Origin: Agrobacterium fabrum
GTDB taxonomy: Bacteria; Pseudomonadota; Alphaproteobacteria; Rhizobiales; Rhizobiaceae
Assembly (NCBI GenBank): GCA_003241215.1
Contig: QFOL01000166.1
Coordinates: 1 to 8,454 of the forward strand
Length of the DNA stretch: 8,454 nt
Direction: 5' to 3'
Below are positions 1-6,221 of the stretch, in pieces. The translations under genes and the position numbers were made by a program. The notes beneath the pieces are model-generated. The model ran no database searches and was not told the origin of the DNA. It saw only the letters and a list, made by a program, of their open reading frames with translations. Within the stretch, counting starts at the first letter, position 1. Each line of letters begins with the position of its first letter.

Positions 1-32
1 GGGTGAGGTTTTCCGGCCCGCAAAACTGGGCA

Positions 33-61
33 TTGCAACGAATCCTGCCAAGTTTTAAATT
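33..61 (+). promoter_or_regulatory. Candidate sigma-70 promoter for ftsEX with a GANTC site in the spacer
   Basis: TTGCAA (33-38) and TAAATT (56-61) are separated by exactly 17 bases, and each matches the sigma-70 consensus at 4 of 6 positions. Transcription would start near 68, giving an untranslated leader of roughly 118 bases before the TTG start of ftsE at 186. The spacer contains GAATC (40-44), a GANTC site of the kind methylated by CcrM in alphaproteobacteria. The leader also holds a perfect 10-base palindrome, CCGGATCCGG (102-111), of unknown role. The elements are seen; the promoter function is inferred. Confidence 0.4.
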
Positions 62-82
62 TAATTGGTTAATGCTTCGCAA
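54..82 (-). promoter_or_regulatory. Candidate divergent promoter facing away from ftsE
   Basis: On the minus strand TTGCGA (77-82) and TTTAAA (54-59) are 17 bases apart, each matching consensus at 4 of 6 positions. It would drive a gene lying off the left edge; a possible start codon for such a gene is ATG at 33-31, preceded by AGGA nine bases upstream. Its -10 overlaps the -10 of the proposed ftsE promoter. Three TTAA tetramers (55-58, 61-64, 69-72) lie in this zone. The AT richness could itself produce such matches by chance. Confidence 0.25.
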
Positions 83-185
83 AAACGGCTCGCACAGGCC
101 ACCGGATCCGGGTTACACCCCGACATCCGAACCTCATGCGCCAGCGGCTTGCGAACCACCACGAAACGAAGAGACTGGAAGTCCG

Positions 186-845
186 TTGATCCATTTCGAA
201 AATGTCGGGTTGCGTTACGGCATGGGGCCCGAGATCCTGAGGGACATGACCTTCGACATTCCCAAGGGTTCGTTCCAGTTTCTGACCGGCCCGTCGGGCG
301 CCGGCAAGACGACGCTGCTGCGCCTGCTTTTGATGTCGCTGCAGCCGACCCGCGGCAATATCCGCATGTTCAACCGCGATGTATCGCGCATTCCGCGCAG
401 CGAGTTGCCGATGCTGCGCCGCCGCGTCGGCATCGTGTTTCAGGATTTCCGGCTGCTCGATCATCTGACGACCTATGAGAATGTCGCCCTGCCGCTGCGC
501 GTGCGCGGCAAGGAAGAGAGCGCCTATCGCAACGACGTGATCGAGCTCCTGAAATGGGTGGGGCTCGGTGAGCGCATCAACGTGCTGCCGGCAATTCTTT
601 CCGGCGGGGAAAAACAGCGCGCCGCCATTGCCCGCGCGCTGATGGACCAGCCCGAAATCCTGCTGGCCGACGAGCCGACCGGCAACGTCGATCCGCCCAT
701 GGCCAAGCGCCTTCTCAACCTGTTTCTGGAGCTTAACCGGCTGGGCACGGCCGTCGTCATCGCCACCCATGATTTCGGCCTGATGGACCAGATCGATGCG
801 CGCCGGATGATCCTCACAGAAGGGCGGCTCGACATCTATGAATGA
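186..845 (+). CDS. ftsE: Cell-division ATP-binding protein FtsE
   Basis: This is the ATPase half of the FtsEX complex, which sits on the cytoplasmic face of the septal membrane and couples ATP hydrolysis to control of peptidoglycan hydrolysis during division. All ABC motifs are intact: Walker A GPSGAGKT (35-42), Q-loop Q86, signature LSGGEKQR (138-145), Walker B ILLADE (158-163), D-loop NVD (167-169) and H-loop H195. The reading frame is open far upstream, to a GTG at 3, but family homology begins at the TTG at 186. That start gives 219 residues, the usual FtsE length, and has GGAAG (177-181) four bases upstream, slightly close. The 61-residue upstream extension looks non-coding. The last 8 bases overlap ftsX, so translation of the pair is probably coupled. 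Family assignment is very secure; the start is likely. Confidence 0.95.
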   Translation: MIHFENVGLRYGMGPEILRDMTFDIPKGSFQFLTGPSGAGKTTLLRLLLMSLQPTRGNIRMFNRDVSRIPRSELPMLRRRVGIVFQDFRLLDHLTTYENVALPLRVRGKEESAYRNDVIELLKWVGLGERINVLPAILSGGEKQRAAIARALMDQPEILLADEPTGNVDPPMAKRLLNLFLELNRLGTAVVIATHDFGLMDQIDARRMILTEGRLDIYE

Positions 846-1845
846 GATCAACCGCAAACAATTGAAGCCGGAAGCGGCGCAGCCGAAGCGCCCGCCCATG
901 CGCATCCGCCCGATGGCGCCGATTCTGCCGCCCTCCAATATTCAGGGCAATGCGCTGATGGTGGTCATCGCCATCATGGCCTTCCTTGCCTGCCTGACGC
1001 TCGGCGCCGTCTCCATGGTACGCGCCACCGCCGCCACCTGGCAGAGCCAGATTTCCCGCGAGATCACCATCCAGATCAAGCCCGAGGACGGGCTGGACAT
1101 GAATGCGACACTCTCCAAGGCGCGCAACCTGGCGCTCACCTTCGTCGGCACGCGGGATGGCACGATCCTCGACGACGCGGCGACATCGCGCCTGCTGGAG
1201 CCCTGGCTCGGCAGCGGTCTCGATCTTTCCGAGCTGCCGGTGCCGCGCCTCGTCGTCATCACCATCGATGAAAACAATCCGCCGGATTTCCAGGCGATGC
1301 GGGACATGCTGAAGACGGAAATCCCGCAGGCATTTCTGGACGACCACCGCACCTGGGTCGACAGGCTGGTCTCCATGGCCAGAACCACCGTCATGATCGG
1401 CGTCGGCGTGCTCATCCTCGTCTTCACCGCCATGGTGCTGACGGTGGTGTTCGCCACGCGCGGCGCGCTTTCCGGCAACCGGCACATTGTCGAGGTGCTG
1501 CATTTCGTCGGTGCGGAAAGCAGCTTCGTGGCGCGCGAATTCCAGAAGCATTTCCTGAAGATCAGCCTCAAGGGGGCGGCCGCGGGCAGCGCGCTTGCCG
1601 CGGCCGTATTCCTCGTTGCCGGTTTCTGGCAGTCGAGCACGGTCGCCACGCCGCAAAGCGATCAGGCGAGCGCGCTTTTTGGTTCGTTTTCGGTCGGGCT
1701 CGGCGGTTATCTCGGCATCGCCATGACGATGGTCATCATCGCGCTCCTGACCACGATCACCGCGCGCATGACCGTCATCCGCACCATCGACGATATTGAC
1801 CGTATCCGGTCCGATCCGTCGAAAAGTGACGGTCTCGCATCGTGA
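838..1845 (+). CDS. ftsX: Cell-division ABC transporter permease FtsX
   Basis: Membrane partner of FtsE. In other bacteria FtsX transmits the FtsE ATPase cycle through an extracytoplasmic loop to peptidoglycan hydrolases or their activators; the partner in this organism is not visible here. The 335-residue protein has the FtsX layout: a cytoplasmic, proline- and basic-rich N-terminus (1-37), a first membrane segment (about 39-61), a periplasmic loop of about 120 residues (62-182), then three more membrane segments (about 183-206, 246-264 and 287-309) and a short charged tail. The ATG lies inside the end of ftsE (shared bases ATGAATGA). This arrangement is standard for ftsEX and indicates one transcript and balanced synthesis. 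A small hairpin spans the stop codon (1843-1856) but has no following T-run, so it is not a typical intrinsic terminator. Confidence 0.93.
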   Translation: MNEINRKQLKPEAAQPKRPPMRIRPMAPILPPSNIQGNALMVVIAIMAFLACLTLGAVSMVRATAATWQSQISREITIQIKPEDGLDMNATLSKARNLALTFVGTRDGTILDDAATSRLLEPWLGSGLDLSELPVPRLVVITIDENNPPDFQAMRDMLKTEIPQAFLDDHRTWVDRLVSMARTTVMIGVGVLILVFTAMVLTVVFATRGALSGNRHIVEVLHFVGAESSFVAREFQKHFLKISLKGAAAGSALAAAVFLVAGFWQSSTVATPQSDQASALFGSFSVGLGGYLGIAMTMVIIALLTTITARMTVIRTIDDIDRIRSDPSKSDGLAS

Positions 1846-1880
1846 GGGTGCCCTCAAAATCCCGCGGGAAAGCTGAAACC

Positions 1881-1899
1881 GTTACAAGCCGGATGTAAC
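1881..1899. promoter_or_regulatory. Inverted repeat, possible operator upstream of the DUF218 gene
   Basis: GTTACA (1881-1886) and TGTAAC (1894-1899) form a perfect inverted repeat with a 7-base spacer. The sites are 13 bases centre to centre. The repeat ends 10 bases before the proposed -35 element at 1910, a position typical of an activator site (about -65 to -47 from the predicted start). No T-run follows, so a terminator is unlikely. I cannot name the regulator. Confidence 0.4.
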
Positions 1900-1909
1900 C
1901 TGCGGACGG

Positions 1910-1939
1910 TGGACAAAAATGCCTGTTCCTTGCCTTAAT
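1910..1939 (+). promoter_or_regulatory. Candidate promoter of the DUF218 gene
   Basis: TGGACA (1910-1915, 5 of 6 matches) and CTTAAT (1934-1939, 4 of 6) are 18 bases apart. Transcription would begin near 1946, leaving a leader of about 19 bases that just includes the strong ribosome-binding site. This suggests the gene can be expressed independently of ftsEX. Confidence 0.4.
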
Positions 1940-1951
1940 CGGCGAGTATTC

Positions 1952-1957
1952 AGGAGG
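1952..1957 (+). promoter_or_regulatory. Strong ribosome-binding site that fixes the DUF218 gene start
   Basis: AGGAGG is a perfect Shine-Dalgarno core. It lies one base before an in-frame ATG (1959), too close for initiation, but seven bases before an in-frame GTG (1965), which is ideal. A further ATG at 1974 is 16 bases away, too far. The GTG is therefore the best start. Confidence 0.75.
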
Positions 1958-1964
1958 AATGTTT

Positions 1965-2690
1965 GTGAGTCGGATGGACCAGGATCAGACGACGACGCGG
2001 CCGGCCAGAAAGGGCCTGTTGTCGCGGCGCGGTCCTCTGCGCCGTATTATTCGCGGCTTTATCCTGCTCTGCGTCATCGCACTCGGCGCATTTTCCGGTG
2101 GTTTCCTGTGGTTTGCCGATTCCGTCGCCTCCATGCGCCCGCCGGAGGGGGCGAGAGGCGACGCCATCATCGTTCTGACCGGCGGTTATCAACGTATCGA
2201 GCAGGCGGTTGGCCTGCTGAGAGACGGTGTGGGCAAACGGCTTTTGATATCAGGCGTCAACCCCGCCACCACCCGTTCGCAGATCCGCAAGATGACGCAA
2301 GGTTCATCCGACATGTTTTCCTGCTGTGTGGACATGGGCTACAAGGCGATCGACACGATCGGCAACGCCAACGAGGCGGCCAGCTGGATACGCGACCACA
2401 ATTATTCCTCCATCGTCGTCGTCACCAATAATTACCACATGCATCGCAGCCTGCATGAGCTGCGCAACGCCAGCCCGCACACGCTATTCATCGCCTATCC
2501 CGTCATCAGCGCCGATCTCGCCCGCACCAACTGGTTCGTGGAGCCGGATGTGGTCAGAACCATGCTCTACGAATATCTGAAGTTCGTGGCGGCGGCCGGA
2601 CGCGACCTGACCGGCTTCGGCAAGGGCGATGGCCTGCGCAAGGCCGCTGCCGGCCATTCCCCGATAAAGGTGACATCCGCGTCGTCCTGA
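1965..2690 (+). CDS. Membrane-anchored YdcF/DUF218-family protein
   Basis: This 241-residue protein has a basic N-terminus (RRGPLRRIIR, 21-30), one membrane segment (about 31-53) and then a DUF218 domain, probably periplasmic. Family features include the first strand IIVLTGG (68-74), the ISGV turn (95-98), the conserved glutamate in NEAA (E137) and the VVTNNYHMHRS strand and loop (152-162) with H158 and R161. DUF218 members include E. coli SanA and ElyC, which have been linked to envelope integrity; the biochemical activity of most members is unknown. A vicinal cysteine pair (C120-C121) lies between the conserved blocks and could form a disulfide or bind metal. Its position between ftsEX and plsC supports an envelope role by context only. 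The GTG start is chosen from the AGGAGG seven bases upstream. Family call secure, function not. Confidence 0.85.
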   Translation: MSRMDQDQTTTRPARKGLLSRRGPLRRIIRGFILLCVIALGAFSGGFLWFADSVASMRPPEGARGDAIIVLTGGYQRIEQAVGLLRDGVGKRLLISGVNPATTRSQIRKMTQGSSDMFSCCVDMGYKAIDTIGNANEAASWIRDHNYSSIVVVTNNYHMHRSLHELRNASPHTLFIAYPVISADLARTNWFVEPDVVRTMLYEYLKFVAAAGRDLTGFGKGDGLRKAAAGHSPIKVTSASS

Positions 2691-2803
2691 CCTGCGAGAA
2701 CGCCCTTGCTGCGGCCCGGTGTTTTCGTGTAGGCGTCTGGCATCGGCATCCGGCATCGAGGCGCGCAAAGTTTCGGAACGGCTGCATCCCGGGAAGGTTG
2801 TTG

Positions 2804-3601
2804 ATGCTCAAGCTGCGCTCTTTTCTTTTCAATACGCTGTTTTATCTCAACCTGATTGTCCGCATGATCGTGCTGACGCCGATCTATTTCATCCTGCCTC
2901 GCAAAATCGCCTTCGAAATTCCCAAGAACTGGGCGCGCTCCAACCATTGGCTGATGAAAACCATCGTCGGCACCACCTTCGAGATCGAAGGGCTGGAAAA
3001 CATTCCTGAAACCGGCTGCATCTTTGCGCCCAAGCACCAGTCCTTCTGGGATACCTATGCGCTGCTGCCCAACCTGCCCGATCCCGTTTATATTCTGAAA
3101 CGGGAATTGATGTGGATTCCGCTGTTCGGCTGGTATGTGATGAAACAGCGCATGATACCAGTCAACCGCGCCGCACGCGGCAAGGTGATGCTGAAGGTGA
3201 TGGAGCGGGCGAAAGAGGAAATGGCCGCCGGCCGCGAACTCATCATCTATCCGGAAGGCACGCGCCGCCCGCCGGGGGCGGAACCCGAATATCGTTACGG
3301 CATCGCAAGGCTTTACCGCGATCTGCAGGTTCCGGTCATTCCCGTCGCCATGCACCCCGGCCTCTTCTGGCCGCGCCGTTCCACCATGCGTTATCCCGGC
3401 CATTTCAAGGTGCGTATCCTGCCGGCCATCGAGCCGGGGCTGGACCCCGACGTGTTTTTCAAGCGCCTGATCGATGTGACGGAAAAGGCGAGCGATGAAT
3501 TGCTGCTGGAAACCGTGCGCAACAACCCGCATCTGCCGCTGCCGCCGACCGCCGTGAAGCGGATCGCCGAACTTCAGGGCACGGAAGCCGCCGCCGGCTG
3601 A
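2804..3601 (+). CDS. plsC: 1-acyl-sn-glycerol-3-phosphate acyltransferase (PlsC/LPLAT family)
   Basis: Probably transfers an acyl chain to the sn-2 position of lysophosphatidic acid, making phosphatidic acid at the inner face of the membrane. All four acyltransferase blocks are visible: the catalytic HX4D box HQSFWD (H78, D83), the IPVNRAARGK block (118-127, R122), YPEGTRR (149-155) for phosphate binding, and VPVIPVAMHPG (176-186). A hydrophobic N-terminal stretch (about 8-32) should anchor it. The length of 265 residues is normal. Two TTG codons precede the chosen ATG; GGGAAGG (2791-2797) lies six bases upstream of that ATG. The 113-base gap from the preceding gene shows no convincing promoter, only three GGCATC copies (2739-2757). 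Its 3' end overlaps the convergent chaC by 28 bases. Acylation of a lyso-lipid other than lysophosphatidate is possible. Confidence 0.88.
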   Translation: MLKLRSFLFNTLFYLNLIVRMIVLTPIYFILPRKIAFEIPKNWARSNHWLMKTIVGTTFEIEGLENIPETGCIFAPKHQSFWDTYALLPNLPDPVYILKRELMWIPLFGWYVMKQRMIPVNRAARGKVMLKVMERAKEEMAAGRELIIYPEGTRRPPGAEPEYRYGIARLYRDLQVPVIPVAMHPGLFWPRRSTMRYPGHFKVRILPAIEPGLDPDVFFKRLIDVTEKASDELLLETVRNNPHLPLPPTAVKRIAELQGTEAAAG

Positions 3602-4125
3602 GCGGCGAGCGTGCCGACATTCTTGGCGATGCTCTCCAGCAGCGAATCGCGAATGCCCATCTCCTGCAGATGCTGCACGGTGTTGAAGACATAATCCGTG
3701 TTCGGCCCGGAGCGACCCGATGCGGCCGCGATGATCACGGCCGATTCGGCGACGCCAAGACCACCGATATATTGCTCATGCGCGGGATCGGCCACATAGG
3801 TCACGGCGCTGCCGCGCCTGCCATCGGAAAGCCCGATGGCAACCACCCGTTCCTTGTAGACATTCGTCACCAACTCGCGCTCACGCAGATAAGCCATGAC
3901 GGGATCGCGGTCCTTGCCCCGCACGCGGAAAGCGACGCCGAGGCAGGAGCCGCCGCGTTCCAGGCCGAGAACGAGGCCAGGCTTTTCTTCCGTGCCCCTG
4001 TAAAAATTGGAACTGATGCAGAGTGAGCGCCGATAGCCGTGCAACCGGGCCTGCTGCCTCTCCTCAAAAGCGAAGCCGGGGTTCCACATCAACGAACCGT
4101 AGCCAAAGACCCAAAAATCGTCCAT
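3574..4125 (-). CDS. chaC: ChaC-type glutathione-specific gamma-glutamylcyclotransferase
   Basis: ChaC enzymes cleave glutathione in the cytoplasm to 5-oxoproline and cysteinylglycine. The product begins with the family's substrate-binding signature, VFGYGSLMWNPGF (6-18), which contains the YGSL loop. It has the RGTEEKPGLVLGL strand region (43-55), the LGVAFRV strand (62-68) and YLRERE (79-84), whose E84 aligns by eye with the catalytic glutamate of known ChaC proteins. It is 183 residues long, normal for bacterial members. The frame stays open to an ATG at 4233, but that longer form would overlap the DUF2125 gene and adds 36 residues without family resemblance. The ribosome-binding site before 4125 is weak. 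A minus-strand TTGACG (4182-4187), 17 bases from GATGAA (4159-4164), is a possible promoter lying inside the neighbouring gene. Confidence 0.85.
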   Translation of the reverse strand: MDDFWVFGYGSLMWNPGFAFEERQQARLHGYRRSLCISSNFYRGTEEKPGLVLGLERGGSCLGVAFRVRGKDRDPVMAYLRERELVTNVYKERVVAIGLSDGRRGSAVTYVADPAHEQYIGGLGVAESAVIIAAASGRSGPNTDYVFNTVQHLQEMGIRDSLLESIAKNVGTLAAQPAAASVP

Positions 4126-4174
4126 ATCCCAAGCCAAATCGAAATTGTCTGAAGTCTGTTCATCGGAGATCAAT

Positions 4175-5176
4175 ATGGCAGCGTCAAGCCAATCCGGCAC
4201 CGCCAAAAAATTCCTCTGGCTCGCCATCGCCATCGTAGTGGTGACAGGACTTTATACCGCCGGGTGGTTTTACGCCGCCGACAGGCTGAAGCAGACGGTT
4301 CTGAACGTCATTGCCCCCTCGCAGGCCCGCAGCGTCAGCGGCGAATGCGGCGATATCGCCTTCAGGGGTTATCCCTTCCGCATCGGCCTCTTCTGCTCCA
4401 AAGTGACGGTGGATGACAAGGAGAACGGCGTTTCCGCTTCCTTCGGCGAACTTCGCTCGGCGGCGCAGGTCTATAATCCCGGCCACATCGTCTGGGAACT
4501 CGATTCGCCGGCGGAAATCCGTTCCGCCCATGGCCTGACGATTTCGGCCGCCTGGCAGAACATGCAGTCCAGCATCGTCACCAAGCTGAAGGGCATCGAC
4601 CGCAGCTCGCTCGTCATCGACGGGCTGAAAGCGCAGGCGGTTTCTTCCGTCACCGGCCAGACCATCGATTTCGATGCGGTAAAAACGGAAATGCATCTGC
4701 GCCAGAACGGCGCCGATCTCGACGGCGCAATCACGCTCACCAATTCGGCGACCGTCATCAAGGACTGGCCGCAGGTTCTTCCCCGTCTCGACGCCATCGT
4801 TGATGTCACGCTCGCCGGCAAGGCGGGCATGGTGGATGGCAGCGACAGATCAGGACTCTATGGCGCGAGCGGCCAGCTTCGCCGGCTGATGGCCGATATC
4901 GGCGAAGGCCGCATCATGAGCATCAGCGGCCCGTTCTCCTTCGACAATGAGGGTTATCTCTCCGGCCAGTTCAAGCTGGAAATCGACAAGCTCGGCGCCT
5001 GGTCGGACAATGCCAAGCAGGCGTTCCCACAGCTGCAATCCACCATCGACACGGCCCGCAAACTGCTCGGCGCGCTTGCCGGCGGCGGCGACAGGGCGTC
5101 CGTCGATCTCGTCGTTAACCGCGGCCGCGCCACAGTCAGCGGTTTTATTCCGCTGGGGAATATCCCGCCGATCTGA
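4175..5176 (+). CDS. DUF2125 family protein with N-terminal membrane anchor
   Basis: The 333-residue product has a short polar N-terminus, one membrane segment (about 13-33) and a long beta-rich remainder that should lie in the periplasm. The DUF2125 hallmark is GYPFRIGLFC (65-74), with cysteines C58 and C74 flanking it, close enough to form a periplasmic disulfide. The family is largely restricted to alphaproteobacteria and has no established function that I know of. The repeating alternation of short strands and SGPF/LSGQFKLEID-like segments (about 250-275) recalls AsmA-like or lipid-contacting envelope proteins, but this is a weak impression. GGAG (4165-4168) six bases before the ATG supports the start; an upstream in-frame TTG at 4145 has no ribosome-binding site. 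It is divergent from chaC with a 49-base gap and convergent with tyrC. Confidence 0.8.
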   Translation: MAASSQSGTAKKFLWLAIAIVVVTGLYTAGWFYAADRLKQTVLNVIAPSQARSVSGECGDIAFRGYPFRIGLFCSKVTVDDKENGVSASFGELRSAAQVYNPGHIVWELDSPAEIRSAHGLTISAAWQNMQSSIVTKLKGIDRSSLVIDGLKAQAVSSVTGQTIDFDAVKTEMHLRQNGADLDGAITLTNSATVIKDWPQVLPRLDAIVDVTLAGKAGMVDGSDRSGLYGASGQLRRLMADIGEGRIMSISGPFSFDNEGYLSGQFKLEIDKLGAWSDNAKQAFPQLQSTIDTARKLLGALAGGGDRASVDLVVNRGRATVSGFIPLGNIPPI

Positions 5177-5200
5177 GCGATTGCTTTATACTCGACGTCA

Positions 5201-5221
5201 TCCTCGGGCTTGACCCGAGGA
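5201..5221. repeat. Short intergenic palindrome, possible bidirectional terminator
   Basis: TCCTCGGG (5201-5208) and CCCGAGGA (5214-5221) form a perfect 8-base-pair stem around the loop CTTGA. From memory, palindromes with this CCTCGGG...CCCGAGG core, usually preceded by GTCAT as here (5197-5201), recur between genes in many Rhizobiales genomes. It lies between the convergent DUF2125 gene (ends 5176) and tyrC (ends 5292), so it may end transcription from both sides. Neither strand has a good T-run after the stem, so termination is inferred from position. The remainder of the 115-base gap shows nothing else clear. Confidence 0.65.
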
Positions 5222-5291
5222 GGCTTTGCACTTTGCCGGCGGGCGTGATGGGCCGGATCAAATCTCAAAACGACAATAAGCTGGATAAACC

Positions 5292-6221
5292 CTACTTCTT
5301 CTGATCCAGCGCATGACGCCCGAAATCCGGTGCGTCGACGTCCTGACCGGCCTGCACGATGGAGCGGCGGATGGCGCGGGTGCGGGAAAACAGCTCGAAC
5401 AGCTTGTCTCCCTCTCCCCAGCGGATCGCTCTTTGCAGGGAGGCGAGGTCTTCGGAAAACCGCGCCAGCATTTCAAGGATGGCATCCTTGTTGTGCAGGC
5501 AGACATCGCGCCACATGGTGGGGTCTGAGGCGGCCAGGCGGGTGAAATCACGGAAACCGGAGGCGGAATATTTGATCACTTCCGATTCGGTCACCGTCTC
5601 CAGATCATCCGCCGTGCCGACGATGTTGTAGGCGATGATATGCGGCAGATGCGAAACGATCGCCAGGACCTTGTCATGGTGCTCGGCATCCATCTCGTCG
5701 ACGCGAGAGCCGAGCGCCCGCCAGAAATCCTTCAGCTTTTCCAGCGCCGCGGCATCCGTACCCTCAAGTGGGGTGAAGATGCACCAGCGGTCGCGGAAGA
5801 GGCCGGCGAAACCGGCATCCGGGCCGGATTTTTCCGTACCAGCCAGGGGATGGCCGGGAATAAAATGCACAGTGTCAGGCATATGCGGCGCCATCTGCGC
5901 GATGACCGAAGCCTTGGTGGAGCCGACATCGGTCACGATGGCGCCCGGCTTCAGATGCGGCGCAATCTGCCGCGCCACGCTTTCCGAGGCGCCGACCGGC
6001 ACCGAGACGATGACGAGATCGGCATCCTTCACCGCTTCCGCCGCCGAAACGGTGTAATCCGTGCCAAGCGCCAGCTCCTCCGCCCGTTTCAGCGTGTCTT
6101 CGCTGCGGGTGGAAATCGTCACGTGGCGGGCAAGCCCCAGCTCCCTGACATCGCGGGCAATCGACGAGCCGATCAGGCCGATGCCGATCAGCGCGATGCG
6201 TTCAAACATGATCTCAGCCAT
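5292..6221 (-). CDS. tyrC: Prephenate/arogenate dehydrogenase, NAD(P)-dependent
   Basis: Catalyses oxidative decarboxylation of prephenate to 4-hydroxyphenylpyruvate (or of arogenate to tyrosine) in tyrosine synthesis. The N-terminal Rossmann fold carries GIGLIG (13-18). The second half has the family's HPLAG (124-128, with the likely catalytic H124), the HHDKVLA helix (181-187), SHLPH (190-194) and [14 protein letters not shown] (221-234), whose R224 aligns with the arginine that contacts the substrate carboxylate. At 309 residues it is a monofunctional enzyme, with no chorismate mutase or ACT domain visible. The chosen ATG overlaps the hisC stop by one base (TGATG), with GGGGCAGG just upstream. 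An in-frame ATG 12 bases later (6209) has a poorer ribosome-binding site. Without an ACT domain, tyrosine feedback at this step may be absent or use another site. Confidence 0.92.
   Translation of the reverse strand: MAEIMFERIALIGIGLIGSSIARDVRELGLARHVTISTRSEDTLKRAEELALGTDYTVSAAEAVKDADLVIVSVPVGASESVARQIAPHLKPGAIVTDVGSTKASVIAQMAPHMPDTVHFIPGHPLAGTEKSGPDAGFAGLFRDRWCIFTPLEGTDAAALEKLKDFWRALGSRVDEMDAEHHDKVLAIVSHLPHIIAYNIVGTADDLETVTESEVIKYSASGFRDFTRLAASDPTMWRDVCLHNKDAILEMLARFSEDLASLQRAIRWGEGDKLFELFSRTRAIRRSIVQAGQDVDAPDFGRHALDQKK

Noticed and set aside
69..938. Minus-strand open frame (289 codons) opposite ftsE
   Set aside because: It runs through the complete FtsE motifs on the other strand and has antisense-like composition.
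814..1857. Long minus-strand open frame (347 codons) opposite ftsX
   Set aside because: It mirrors ftsX exactly, its composition is rich in H, D, R and A typical of antisense frames in GC-rich genes, and it matches no family I know.
1919..2431. Plus-strand frame of 170 codons overlapping the DUF218 gene
   Set aside because: It is arginine-rich, shifted relative to the DUF218 frame and has no domain; its start lacks a ribosome-binding site.
2739..2757. Three GGCATC copies upstream of plsC
   Set aside because: Too short and imperfectly spaced to call an operator or a functional repeat; likely chance in GC-rich DNA.
2567..3532. Long minus-strand open frame (321 codons) opposite plsC
   Set aside because: The plus strand carries all PlsC motifs; this frame is an antisense shadow with no recognisable domain.
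5234..5257. GCCGG and CCGG segments in the gap before tyrC as a second terminator
   Set aside because: The loop would be about 11 bases and no T-run follows on either strand.
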